Both the position numbers and the translations under genes were made by a program. Shown one piece after another: positions 9,462-18,742 of a stretch of 64,000 bases of DNA. This DNA comes from JBFHIZ01 sp041596215. Its GTDB lineage: Bacteria; Bacillota; Clostridia; Lachnospirales; Lachnospiraceae. Where the stretch lies: contig JBFHIZ010000001.1 in the NCBI GenBank assembly GCA_041596215.1, positions 115,702 to 179,701 of the forward strand, given 5' to 3'. The notes under the pieces were generated by a model. That model ran no database searches. It worked only from the letters and a program-made list of their open reading frames with translations, and was not told the origin of the DNA. How positions within the stretch are numbered: position 1 is the stretch's first letter; every line of letters starts with the position of its first letter.

Positions 9462-10355
9462 TTATCCTTTTACCGCTCCAGACACCCCTTCTACATAATA
9501 TCTCTGAGTGAAAATAAATAAAACAGAAATTGGAATTGATATTAAAACACAACCTGCAAAAAATTGAGTGTAATACGATTCAATAAATTCCTTTTCTAAC
9601 ATCGTCCAGAGACCAATTGCAATCGTATAATACGTTCGATCCGTTCCTAAAATAACACGAGCAAAAATATAATCTACCCAAGGTGCAATAAAAGAAGTTA
9701 ATAAAGTATATACAATAATTGGTTTTGATAAAGGAATGGTGATTCTCCAAAACACATCCCATTTCGTAGCTCCATCAATATAAGCTGCCTCATCAATTGC
9801 CTTTGGAATGGTATCAAAAAATCCTTTTGCGATATAAAATCCCAAACCAGCGCCTCCTGAATATACCATTATCAAGGCTACCAGTTTTAAAGGCCCTGCT
9901 TCCAGCATTCCAAATCCTTTTAAAATATAATAAACAGCAATCATGGACATAAATCCAGGAAACATACCTAATATCAAAGCTACATTTAATAATTTTTTGC
10001 GAAGCTTAAATCGCAATCTTGACATTACATATGCGACACATAAAACAAAAAACGCAGCAAGTACACAACTCACAATTGCAACTACTAATGTATTTACAAA
10101 CCATCTTGCAAAATTCATACCCCCAGTCGTTGCTGTAAATAAATTTTTATAATTATCTAATGTAAATCCACGTGGCCAAATATAACTTTTATAGCCTCCG
10201 CTTTCTGCACGAAAAGAAGTTAATAAGGTAAAAGAAATTGGAAGGATCCAAATCACAGCTAAAATACCCAAAATAAAATGTATGATTGAATTGGAAAAGA
10301 ATCGTTTCTTATTAAACTTTGCTTGTTTTTCGATATGATTATTTTTCTTCATCAT
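9462..10355 (-). CDS. malG: Maltodextrin ABC transporter permease MalG
   Basis: A 297-residue inner permease with six predicted membrane helices. The EAA loop that contacts the ATPase reads EAAYIDGATKWDVFWRI, near residue 190. A positively charged N-terminal tail precedes the first helix. The start overlaps the end of malF by four bases (ATGA junction), so the two subunits are coupled in translation. The C-terminal residues match the usual MalG ending (YVEGVSGAVKG). With MalF it forms the maltodextrin channel. Confidence 0.93.
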   Translation of the reverse strand: MMKKNNHIEKQAKFNKKRFFSNSIIHFILGILAVIWILPISFTLLTSFRAESGGYKSYIWPRGFTLDNYKNLFTATTGGMNFARWFVNTLVVAIVSCVLAAFFVLCVAYVMSRLRFKLRKKLLNVALILGMFPGFMSMIAVYYILKGFGMLEAGPLKLVALIMVYSGGAGLGFYIAKGFFDTIPKAIDEAAYIDGATKWDVFWRITIPLSKPIIVYTLLTSFIAPWVDYIFARVILGTDRTYYTIAIGLWTMLEKEFIESYYTQFFAGCVLISIPISVLFIFTQRYYVEGVSGAVKG

Positions 10356-11746
10356 TGAAACGCCTCCTCATCTTTATATGATCCAGTATGTCTATATGCC
10401 AGTAAACTAAACGTTGCTAAAATAACAAATACTAAAATTCCAATTACCGCCCCAAGATTATAATCTTTGTTCGTAATCGTCAATTTATATAACCAAGTTA
10501 CAAGCAAGTCCGTTTTTCCTGCATAGTAGTAATCAATTGCATCAGGTCCACCGCCGGATAATAAGAATATAACATTAAAATTATTAATATTACCAACAAA
10601 AGATGTAATCAAATATGGGGTTGTTACAAAAAGCATATACGGTAATGTTATCTTAAAAAAGATAACAAACGAATTTGCTCCATCTACTTTTGCAGATTCA
10701 TATAGTTCCGAAGGTATATTTTGTAAAATTCCAGTTGTTTGTAACATCGTATATGGAACACCTATCCAAATATTCAAAATAATAATCATTACTTTTGCTA
10801 ACATCGGGTCTGTGAAAAAAGGAACCGATTCTGTCATTCCAATAGCACCAATTTCTCTTAATATTACATTCATCGGTCCATTTGTATTAAATACGCTTCG
10901 TAAAGTCAATAAGGAAACAAATTGTGGAATAGCAATGGATAAAACAAATACAAATCTCCATAAACCTTTCATTTTCGTTCCTTTTCGATTAATCATTAAT
11001 GCTAAAATCATACCCAGAATATAACAAGATGCTGTCGCACAAATAGCCCAAACCAAAGTCCATATTAATACCGGAAAAAAGGTGTGAGCAAGAGGTAATT
11101 GAGCTGTATTGCTAAACATTGCTTTAAAATTATCAAATCCCACCCAATCAAATAAATTACCTGGTGTTTGATGATATCGATCATAATTAGTGAATGCAAT
11201 CAAAATCATAAATACAAGAGGTATAATCGTAAAACAAACAATTCCTATAATAGGAAATGTAAGTAATGTTCCATGTAATTTTTCTTGTTTTAAAGATTTT
11301 ATATCTTCTCGAAAAGTCCGATTATGTACTCCATTTTCTTTATTAATTTGAGATATATATGCACTTTTTATAGATGCAACTGCAAGAAACAGAAAAATTA
11401 ACGTAGCAAATATTGTTACTACCCCATACAACAAGCAAAGCATTGAATTATCCCCCAAGGTATATTCATATACTTGGAGTTTTTCGTTAAAAACTTCAAC
11501 CTGTGTTTGTGTACCTAAAGAAATCATTCTTCCAAGATTACGAAATCCATTACTTATCATAAAATAAATATACAGAATCTCAATACCAAAAAAAAGACAT
11601 CCTTTGATGATTCGTTTATGTCTTAAATTTCCAAATCCAAATATAAATAGCGATGCTTTTGTGACAAGATTACCATTTTGAAAAGAATCTAAAAAACTAT
11701 GGTCTTTATCTGGGACTATCATCTTTTCTTTTCTTTTTTTAAACAT
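10352..11746 (-). CDS. malF: Maltodextrin ABC transporter permease MalF
   Basis: A 464-residue permease, longer than most MalF relatives because of an N-terminal extension with two extra hydrophobic segments (about residues 45-75 and 105-130), a layout known in clostridial MalF. The EAA loop reads ESAKVDGANSFVIFFKITL. The start at 11746 (MFKKRKEK) was chosen because it follows AAAGGAGGGA; the earlier in-frame ATG lies inside the intercistronic hairpin region and lacks a ribosome site. The partner ATPase is not encoded here. Confidence 0.92.
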   Translation of the reverse strand: MFKKRKEKMIVPDKDHSFLDSFQNGNLVTKASLFIFGFGNLRHKRIIKGCLFFGIEILYIYFMISNGFRNLGRMISLGTQTQVEVFNEKLQVYEYTLGDNSMLCLLYGVVTIFATLIFLFLAVASIKSAYISQINKENGVHNRTFREDIKSLKQEKLHGTLLTFPIIGIVCFTIIPLVFMILIAFTNYDRYHQTPGNLFDWVGFDNFKAMFSNTAQLPLAHTFFPVLIWTLVWAICATASCYILGMILALMINRKGTKMKGLWRFVFVLSIAIPQFVSLLTLRSVFNTNGPMNVILREIGAIGMTESVPFFTDPMLAKVMIIILNIWIGVPYTMLQTTGILQNIPSELYESAKVDGANSFVIFFKITLPYMLFVTTPYLITSFVGNINNFNVIFLLSGGGPDAIDYYYAGKTDLLVTWLYKLTITNKDYNLGAVIGILVFVILATFSLLAYRHTGSYKDEEAFQ

Positions 11747-11770
11747 AAGTCCCTCCTTTACATTTAATAG

Positions 11771-11807
11771 AAAGGGATTATCCAAGAACTCTCGAATAAT
11801 CCCTTTT
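11771..11807 (-). terminator. Intercistronic hairpin between malE and malF
   Basis: AAAGGGATTAT (11771-11781) pairs with the complementary segment at 11796-11806 around a 14-base loop. On the minus strand it is followed by a mixed T-rich stretch. As with bmpA, it probably stabilises the malE message and reduces read-through to malF. Confidence 0.65.
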
Positions 11808-11846
11808 TAGTTAGTTAATATCTACTTTAATTATACAACAAATTTT

Positions 11847-13133
11847 TTATTCTACAACCATTGCTGCTACAAAAGCATCTAATTTCTCTTGTGCATTTTC
11901 TTTATTCAAATCACCGCTTCTAATTTCTGTTGCAATAGCTCCAGCATTTGCCCAATATCTTGTTCCAAATTCTGATGCTGTAGGTTGCATAACGGATGCC
12001 TCATTTGCTTCTGCTACAATTACAGATGCCACTTCATCCGCTTGAACAGCTTCTGATTCTCCTGCCATAATATTCGTTGGAACTTGTGCAGAATCTTCAA
12101 AACGTTTTATTTGCATATCTTCTGATCCTAAGAAAGCAGCAAATGCAACGGCTGCTGCTGGGTTTGCTGCTTGCGCATTAACCCCAATTGCTTTTGAACC
12201 ATAAAAACCTTTTAATTGATAATCTGTTCCATCTGGATTAAAAGTAGGAATAATTGCCAATCCCAAATCATCTCCCAAAGCTTCTTTATATGTTTCATAA
12301 TTCCATGCCCCATCAAACCAAGCACCCACTCTATGATCTGCTGCTAATTCTGAAACCGATACATCATCTGCGTATGCACATTTAGGATTTCCAATTAAAT
12401 CAATTAAATAGTTTGTAACTGCAAGTCCAGTTTCATTATTCCAGTTACATCCTTCCTCAAATGATACTTGATCTTCCCCATATACAGTACATCCTGCTCC
12501 ATAATACCATGAACCTAATTTCCAACCACCTGCTGAATCAAATACAAAATTATAAACATCATCAGCTGTTTCAACTGCCATAATTCCTTCTACACTTTGA
12601 ACATCCTCTTCTGATAATAAAGATTTATCATAATACATGAAAAATGTATTGTGTGTAAATGGGATACCATAAATATCATCACCTACTTTAACAGTTTGTG
12701 CAACTGCCTCAGCCATTTCATTATTGACCATATCTGCTGTTGAACCACCTAATTTAGCAATTGCACCTGCATTTACTAATTCAGTTAATTGATCATTTGC
12801 AAAGAAAAACACATCACCTGCAACAGCAACATCTTTTAACACTTCTTCTTTAGCTACATCTTCGCCTACTGCTTCAACCGTAAATGTAATATTCCATTCC
12901 GGATGCATCTCTTGGAACATCGCACACATTTCATCCATTGATCCTCCATCAATTTGATTTTGAGCACACCAAACTTTTAAGGCTACATCTTCAACAACAA
13001 CTTCTTCTGCTACTTCTTCTTCCATTGTTTCCGAACCTTCATTATTCACTTCTGCCACATTGTTTCCACAACCAGTAAGTGCTGCAGCTGACATTGCGAC
13101 TGCAAGAACTAATGCTAATACTTTCTTTTTCAT
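11847..13133 (-). CDS. malE: Maltodextrin-binding lipoprotein MalE
   Basis: A 428-residue extracellular solute-binding protein (family 1) that delivers maltodextrins to MalFG. The signal peptide ends in lipobox LTGC (Cys22), followed by a very acidic linker (ETMEEEVAEEVVVED). The mature part contains the usual MalE-like GIPFTHNTFFMYYDKSLL stretch near residue 165. The protein lies between malQ and malF in one operon. It was named by family and context; other alpha-glucan oligosaccharides are possible ligands. Confidence 0.9.
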   Translation of the reverse strand: MKKKVLALVLAVAMSAAALTGCGNNVAEVNNEGSETMEEEVAEEVVVEDVALKVWCAQNQIDGGSMDEMCAMFQEMHPEWNITFTVEAVGEDVAKEEVLKDVAVAGDVFFFANDQLTELVNAGAIAKLGGSTADMVNNEMAEAVAQTVKVGDDIYGIPFTHNTFFMYYDKSLLSEEDVQSVEGIMAVETADDVYNFVFDSAGGWKLGSWYYGAGCTVYGEDQVSFEEGCNWNNETGLAVTNYLIDLIGNPKCAYADDVSVSELAADHRVGAWFDGAWNYETYKEALGDDLGLAIIPTFNPDGTDYQLKGFYGSKAIGVNAQAANPAAAVAFAAFLGSEDMQIKRFEDSAQVPTNIMAGESEAVQADEVASVIVAEANEASVMQPTASEFGTRYWANAGAIATEIRSGDLNKENAQEKLDAFVAAMVVE

Positions 13134-13188
13134 AACTTTTTCCTCACTTTCATAATCTGCGTTATTCGCTAATCTATATAAAACAAAG

Positions 13189-13206
13189 ATATGTTTTATA
13201 ACATAT
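13189..13206. promoter_or_regulatory. Inverted repeat between malQ and malE
   Basis: ATATGTT and AACATAT (13189-13195 and 13200-13206) flank a 4-base TTAT spacer. The element starts 6 bases past the malQ stop. It is AT-only apart from two GC pairs, so it would be a weak terminator; it could also be a protein-binding site for a malE promoter. Confidence 0.4.
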
Positions 13207-13211
13207 TTTCA

Positions 13212-14702
13212 CTACCTACCATATATTGCTGCTAATTCTCGAATGAATTTTCCTCGTTCTTCGCTTATGCAATCTCTCCATATTCTAAATTTCCAATTCT
13301 TACCAACTGTCGAAGGTAGATTCATTCGATACTCATTATCCAATTTCAAAATATCTTGCATTTGAAAAATCACAATATCCGCAATACTTGCATAGGCAAT
13401 TCGTATCATTCCATCAATAATTTCATCTTTTGAATGGATTCCTAAATATGCATATAAAAATTTTAAATCCTTTTCACTTTTATTTTTAAACGCACCCATA
13501 ATTGTTTCATAATCGTGAGTCGAACCATAGATTACAAGATTTTTCCCATCATAATTATGTGGGAGGGAATCATTCGATGCATCCTTTGCAAAAGCAAATA
13601 ATAAAATCTTCATACCCGGCCATCCAATTCGATTCAACACCTTGTTTACACTAGGTAATTTTACCCCTATATTTTCAGCAATTAATTTGGTATTTCCAAC
13701 ACTTTCCTCGATAACTTTAATTAATTTAAGTCCTGGTCCTTTTTTCCAAGTTCCACGTAAACCGTTTTCCGAAGAAGCTGGAATCATATAATATCGTACT
13801 AATCCAATAAAATGATCTATTCTTATAAGATCAAACAGTTTGCTATTCGCATGCATTCGTTTTCGCCACCATGTATAATTATCCTTTTCCATGATTTCAT
13901 AATTATATAATGGATTTCCCCACTTTTGTCCTTCTGACGCAGAAACATCTGGTGGGCATCCTGAAACAAATGACAACTCTCCATTTTCTTCTAAAATAAA
14001 CTGCTCTCGATTTGACCAAACATCTACACTATCATGTGCAACATACATTGGTATATCTCCGATAATATCAACACCTTTTTTATTTGCATACTGTTTTAAA
14101 CTATTCCATTGTATGAAAAACTTATATTGTAAAAATTTCCAAAAAATAATTTGATTTTTTAAGATCTTTTTATAAGATTCTATCGATTCTTCGTTATGAT
14201 TTCGTAATCCATCATCCCATGCAATCCAAGGTTTGTAATTAAAATGCTCTTTTAATGCCATAAATAAAGCATATTCATCTAACCAATATTTTTCATTTTC
14301 ACAAAACATCAAAAATCCATCGTCCTGACAATAAAATCTTTGGAAAGCCAATTTTAATATTTTATATCTTGAATCATAAATTTTCCCATAATTTACATCT
14401 CGCTCATTATCGCCCCAATCAACACAAGTAATTTCTTCTAGTTGTAAAAGTCCATCCATTACAAGTTGATCAAGATCAATCATATATGGATTTCCTGCAA
14501 ATGCTGAATAAGCTTGATATGGACTATCCCCATAGCTTGTTGGTCCAATAGGTAACACTTGCCAATATCTTTGACGTAATTCCACTAACATATCTACAAA
14601 TTGAATTGCTGCTTCACCAAGTGTTCCTATTCCATATGAAGATGGTAAACTTGTAATTGCCAGTAAAACACCTGCTCCACGGATGAATTTTTCGTGTTTC
14701 AT
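13212..14702 (-). CDS. malQ: 4-alpha-glucanotransferase (amylomaltase, GH77)
   Basis: A 496-residue cytoplasmic enzyme that transfers glucan segments between maltodextrins and releases glucose. Residues near the start (GAGVLLAITSLPSSYGIGTLG) are the usual GH77 opening. The catalytic motifs are visible as LIRIDHFIG (nucleophile Asp), LIAENIG (acid/base Glu; the usual AED reads AEN here) and GSTHDYET (third Asp). The start at 14702 follows GGAGGC. It is the first gene of the operon and is transcribed divergently from the LacI regulator. It acts on the maltodextrins brought in by MalEFG. Confidence 0.94.
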   Translation of the reverse strand: MKHEKFIRGAGVLLAITSLPSSYGIGTLGEAAIQFVDMLVELRQRYWQVLPIGPTSYGDSPYQAYSAFAGNPYMIDLDQLVMDGLLQLEEITCVDWGDNERDVNYGKIYDSRYKILKLAFQRFYCQDDGFLMFCENEKYWLDEYALFMALKEHFNYKPWIAWDDGLRNHNEESIESYKKILKNQIIFWKFLQYKFFIQWNSLKQYANKKGVDIIGDIPMYVAHDSVDVWSNREQFILEENGELSFVSGCPPDVSASEGQKWGNPLYNYEIMEKDNYTWWRKRMHANSKLFDLIRIDHFIGLVRYYMIPASSENGLRGTWKKGPGLKLIKVIEESVGNTKLIAENIGVKLPSVNKVLNRIGWPGMKILLFAFAKDASNDSLPHNYDGKNLVIYGSTHDYETIMGAFKNKSEKDLKFLYAYLGIHSKDEIIDGMIRIAYASIADIVIFQMQDILKLDNEYRMNLPSTVGKNWKFRIWRDCISEERGKFIRELAAIYGR

Positions 14703-14993
14703 TTTGATTAGCCTCCATTTTCGGAAAAACCATAGCAAAACAAAATTCAAATATGTTATTTTCGTAATGTTTCGTTATGTCTATATTTTGCACTTTTCTT
14801 AGAAATTTGTCAATAGATTCCTATACAACCTATCTTTTTTCTACATATTTCATATATTTTATGTTATTATTTTGTTTATTTTTTATAATTCTAGGAATTA
14901 CATATTTTGTTTATTTATTTTAAATAATTTTAAAAATAACTATTGCCTTATATTTCTATTCTCGATACAATAAAAGGAATAGGAGGAGAATTC
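14703..14993. promoter_or_regulatory. Divergent control region between malQ and the LacI-type regulator
   Basis: This 291-base gap holds the promoters of both transcription units. On the minus strand TTGACA (14808-14813) and CAAAAT (14785-14790) are 17 bases apart and face malQ. Just downstream, 14761-14780 consists of two near-identical 10-base direct repeats, TTCGTAATGT and TTCGTTATGT, where a repressor would block initiation. The rest is very AT-rich; TATAAT at 14884-14889 is a possible -10 for the regulator but has no clear -35. Confidence 0.55.
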
Positions 14994-15998
14994 ATGACTA
15001 CAATAAAAGATATAGCACATCGTTTAGGTGTTGCTACTAGTACCGTTTCTAAAGGCTTAAATGGTGCGAATGATATAAGTGAAGAACTTAGACAAGAAGT
15101 ACTAGATACTGCAATTGAAATGGGTTATATTACCAAGAAAATGAAAAAAGAAGAACACAAGAAATTATGTATTTTCATTGAAAATATGGACTATGAATCT
15201 CCTGACGACTTTGGATACGATGTTTGTTTAGGATTTCGTCAAATGGCAATTCGTGATAATTGGAGCGTTACCATTATTCCTTGTAATCTTTCCATGCAAA
15301 AAAAAGTCCGATATGATAATTATATGCTATCCCACGGTTATTCCGGTTCTTTTATGATTGGGTTCACGTTGCAAGATGATTGGATAACACAATGTAACCA
15401 TACCCATATCCCTACGATTCTATTTGATAATTATGTAGAAAAGAATCCACATGTAGCCTATGTTGGAACGGATAGTTATGAGGGAATTTATTTAGCGGTA
15501 GAATACTTAAAGAAAAATGGACATCAAAATATTGGCTTTTTAAATGGTACTGCAAATTCCATGATTTCTTCTGATCGAAGTATAGCTTTTGAAACTTCAT
15601 TGAAACAACAGCAATTATCTTATAATCCTGCTTTAAATATTTATGGATGCTATTCCATGGATTGTGGAAATTTATATCTTCCCATACTTTTAGAAAACAA
15701 AGCATCTGCGGTGATATGTGGAAGTGATGAAATTGCATTAAGTGTTATGAATGCACTAAAAACAAGAAATTTATCTGTTCCAAACGACATGAGTATCATT
15801 GGTTTTGATGACCTTCCCCTCGCAAAAAAAACAAATCCCCAACTTACCACTATCCGCCAAGAACGACAAGAATTAGGAAAATGTGGTTATTTTGCATTAC
15901 ATAATCTTCTTAGAAAAGTTCCCATAAGTAAAACACTAATTCGAGCAAAATTAATCAAGCGAGATACCGTGCAATCTATTTATAATCAAAAGCGATGA
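14994..15998 (+). CDS. LacI-family transcriptional regulator of the maltodextrin operon
   Basis: A 334-residue repressor-type protein. Residues 1-25 hold the LacI helix-turn-helix (TTIKDIAHRLGVATSTVSKG), followed by a hinge and a periplasmic-binding-like sensor domain ending in SIIGFDDLPLAKKTNPQLTTIRQ, typical of the family. The start follows AATAGGAGGAGAATTC. It is the only plus-strand gene near the maltodextrin cluster and is divergent from malQ, so it most likely senses maltose or maltodextrin and controls that operon. Direct regulation is inferred from position. Confidence 0.9.
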   Translation: MTTIKDIAHRLGVATSTVSKGLNGANDISEELRQEVLDTAIEMGYITKKMKKEEHKKLCIFIENMDYESPDDFGYDVCLGFRQMAIRDNWSVTIIPCNLSMQKKVRYDNYMLSHGYSGSFMIGFTLQDDWITQCNHTHIPTILFDNYVEKNPHVAYVGTDSYEGIYLAVEYLKKNGHQNIGFLNGTANSMISSDRSIAFETSLKQQQLSYNPALNIYGCYSMDCGNLYLPILLENKASAVICGSDEIALSVMNALKTRNLSVPNDMSIIGFDDLPLAKKTNPQLTTIRQERQELGKCGYFALHNLLRKVPISKTLIRAKLIKRDTVQSIYNQKR

Positions 15999-16031
15999 AC
16001 TTCTGCTAGATAGAAGTTCATCGCCCTTTTT
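15992..16031. terminator. Bidirectional terminator between the LacI gene and pepF
   Basis: A 13-bp stem (GCGATGAACTTCT at 15992-16004 with 16012-16024) has a 7-base loop, followed on the plus strand by CCCTTTTTT. The stop codon of the regulator lies inside the left arm. On the minus strand a shorter T run follows, so it can also end pepF transcription. Confidence 0.9.
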
Positions 16032-17704
16032 TATTCTATTAATTTTTCTAATTTTTCAACCATATCTTTTAACGTTCCTTCTGTAAATGGAACTTGAAGC
16101 CCAACTTCCGGTAACATATTCACATAAAAATCCGACGCCGATAACTTACATAATTTCAAATAACTATTCCATGCCGCATCATAATCTTCATCCATCATAA
16201 CTTTATATTGAAATGCACACGTTTGTGCCAAACAATAATCAATATAATAAAATGGATAATCAAAAATATGTAATTGTTTTTGCCAAAATCTTCCATTTCC
16301 AAAAAATGTATTATCTCCATAATCTAAATGAGGCTTATATTCTTTTTCTAAACGTTTCCAAGTTTCATTTCTTTCCTTTTTAGACATAGTAGGATTTGCA
16401 TATACAATATGTTGAAATTCATCAACCATACAGCCATATGGAATAAAAGCAGCAGACTCTTCTAAATGCATAGCTAGGTAATCTTTGGTTCGATCTGCAA
16501 AGAATTTTTCCATCCAAGGCTCTGTAAAAAATTCCATTGCCATCGAATGAATTTCTGCTGTTTCCATTGTAATCTCGGAATGTTCACGAATTGGGTCTTT
16601 CCCTGACAAATAACCTTGAAATGCATGTCCACATTCATGTGTAATTACATCAACATCTCCACTGGTTCCATTAAAATTTGCAAAAATGAAGGGAGAATTG
16701 TATTTTGGAATATAAGTCATATATCCACCCGCTTTTTTTGTTTTTCTTCCCAACACATCAAACAATTCATTTTCCATCATAAAATCAAAAAATTCTTTTG
16801 TTTCCTTCGATAATTCTGAATACATAGTTTTCCCATGTAAAAGAATTTCTTGTGGTGTCCCAACAGGTTGGGGATTTCCTTCTAAAAAACATACACCTTC
16901 ATCAATAAAAGAAAGTTTATCTAATTCTAATCGATTTCTTCTTCTATCATGAAGCTTTTCTGCAAAAGGAACGAATTCTTCTTTGATTTGTTTCCGAAAA
17001 CTTTCAACATCCGATTTATCATAACAATTTCTATTCATTCGATAGTATCCAAGTTCCACATAATCCTTATATCCCATTTCATTTGCTTGTTTTGTTCTAT
17101 TTTTTACAAGTTCATCGTAAATATCATCTAAATCATCTGCAATGGAATTAAAAAATGTAGTTAATTTATCCCACGCTTTTTTTCTCACTTCACGGTCTTT
17201 ATTGGTAAGATATGGGCGCAATAGAGATATGTTTAATACTTCTCCGTCCCAATCAATTTCTGCCGAAGCGAGTAATTTATCATACTTTGAAGTTAGCGCA
17301 TTTTCTTCTTGCATAAGTGGTATTAATTTTTCGTCAAATGCTTTTAATGAAATTTCAATATTTTTAAATGCAACTTTTCCAATCTTTTCTTCCATATACG
17401 GGCGGAATTTTGATTCATACAATCCTTTATAATATTTTTGACTCAAATTTCCTAATTTAGGCATAATTGAATCATTATAATCATGTTCCTTACTATAAAA
17501 CTCATCTTTTGTATCAATATCATGACGGATTTGACAAATCGTTATCATGGATTCTGTTTCATCCATTAATTGATACCATTCTTTGTGAATTTCAAAAAGT
17601 GTGTTTTCATCTGCAGCTTCTTTTGAGCGTTTTATAATGTCTTCTGCCGTTTGTTCAATTTTATCATAATCCACTCGTTCGTATTTCATATCTTTAAATT
17701 TCAT
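16031..17704 (-). CDS. pepF: M3-family oligoendopeptidase (PepF type)
   Basis: A 557-residue cytoplasmic zinc peptidase that degrades short peptides. The zinc motif is HECGH (His356, Glu357, His360), with the third ligand in METAEIHSM (Glu384). Length and the downstream FHxDYPFYYIDY-like segment (IFDYPFYYIDYCLAQ) fit the oligoendopeptidase F group. No signal peptide is seen. The start at 17704 follows AAAGGAGATTACG. It sits 26 bases after gpsA at the end of the der-plsY-gpsA run. Its substrate is not predictable. Confidence 0.93.
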   Translation of the reverse strand: MKFKDMKYERVDYDKIEQTAEDIIKRSKEAADENTLFEIHKEWYQLMDETESMITICQIRHDIDTKDEFYSKEHDYNDSIMPKLGNLSQKYYKGLYESKFRPYMEEKIGKVAFKNIEISLKAFDEKLIPLMQEENALTSKYDKLLASAEIDWDGEVLNISLLRPYLTNKDREVRKKAWDKLTTFFNSIADDLDDIYDELVKNRTKQANEMGYKDYVELGYYRMNRNCYDKSDVESFRKQIKEEFVPFAEKLHDRRRNRLELDKLSFIDEGVCFLEGNPQPVGTPQEILLHGKTMYSELSKETKEFFDFMMENELFDVLGRKTKKAGGYMTYIPKYNSPFIFANFNGTSGDVDVITHECGHAFQGYLSGKDPIREHSEITMETAEIHSMAMEFFTEPWMEKFFADRTKDYLAMHLEESAAFIPYGCMVDEFQHIVYANPTMSKKERNETWKRLEKEYKPHLDYGDNTFFGNGRFWQKQLHIFDYPFYYIDYCLAQTCAFQYKVMMDEDYDAAWNSYLKLCKLSASDFYVNMLPEVGLQVPFTEGTLKDMVEKLEKLIE

Positions 17705-17730
17705 CGTAATCTCCTTTTTTTCTCTTGCAG

Positions 17731-18741
17731 TTATTCCCAAGCAATATCAACATGTTCTATTTTTTTGTCACGAACCATCAATTCTTTTACCGCATCTGCT
17801 GGTAATTTACCTTCAAACAGCACAAGATTTACTTGCTCAATGATAGGTAAATCAATCTGATATTTTTCAGCTAATTTTCTTCCAGCTTTTGCAGAGTACA
17901 CGCCTTCAACAACCATCTTGACTTCTTTCATTGCTTCTTCCATTGTGTAACCTTTTCCAATTAATATTCCAGCTCTCCGATTTCTTGAATGCATACTAGC
18001 ACAAGTTACAATCAAATCACCCATTCCAGATAATCCACTAAATGTTTCTTGTTTACCTCCCATGGCAATCCCTAGTCTCGCTATTTCAGCAATTCCTCTT
18101 GTGATTAACGCAGCTTTTGTATTATCTCCGTATCCTAATCCATCCGCTATACCGGCGGCAAGCGCTACTACATTTTTTAATGCTGCACCCAATTCAATTC
18201 CACAAACATCAGAACTTGTATATACACGAAAACGTTCATTCATAAATATCGATTGAATAAATAACGCGGTATTCTTATCCTTAGCCCCAACGACAATTGT
18301 AGTTGGAATTCCTCTACCAACTTCCTCCGCATGTGATGGTCCAGATAAAACTGCGACTTTTGCTTTTGGAATTTCTTGTTCAATAATTTGTGACATTGTA
18401 CTCAACGTTGATTCCTCAATTCCTTTTGCAACATTTACAAGAATCTGGTTTTCTTGAATAAATTCACGCATCTTTTTTGCAGTACTTCGAATATATGGGG
18501 AGGGTACTGCTAAAATAATTACATCTTTTTCTAAAATTGCATCCTGAATATTTGTTGAAAAAATGATTTCACTAGACAGCATAACTCCAGGTAATTTTTC
18601 CTTATGCTCATGTGTTTCATTTAGCATTTTCACTTCTTCTTCAAGAATGGACCAAATACAAATCTCATGCCCATTCGAGTGTAATAAAACAGACAATGCA
18701 ATGCCCCAACTTCCTGCTCCTATTACTCCAATTTTTGCCAT
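17731..18741 (-). CDS. gpsA: Glycerol-3-phosphate dehydrogenase [NAD(P)+]
   Basis: A 336-residue enzyme that reduces dihydroxyacetone phosphate to sn-glycerol 3-phosphate, the backbone for phospholipid synthesis. The Rossmann motif GAGSWG is at residues 8-13. The catalytic lysine is in ELGAALKNV (Lys189), and Lys106 lies in NVAKGIE. It follows plsY by a single base, so product and consumer (the PlsY acyltransferase) are co-expressed. Length is standard. Confidence 0.96.
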   Translation of the reverse strand: MAKIGVIGAGSWGIALSVLLHSNGHEICIWSILEEEVKMLNETHEHKEKLPGVMLSSEIIFSTNIQDAILEKDVIILAVPSPYIRSTAKKMREFIQENQILVNVAKGIEESTLSTMSQIIEQEIPKAKVAVLSGPSHAEEVGRGIPTTIVVGAKDKNTALFIQSIFMNERFRVYTSSDVCGIELGAALKNVVALAAGIADGLGYGDNTKAALITRGIAEIARLGIAMGGKQETFSGLSGMGDLIVTCASMHSRNRRAGILIGKGYTMEEAMKEVKMVVEGVYSAKAGRKLAEKYQIDLPIIEQVNLVLFEGKLPADAVKELMVRDKKIEHVDIAWE

Positions 18742-18742
18742 A

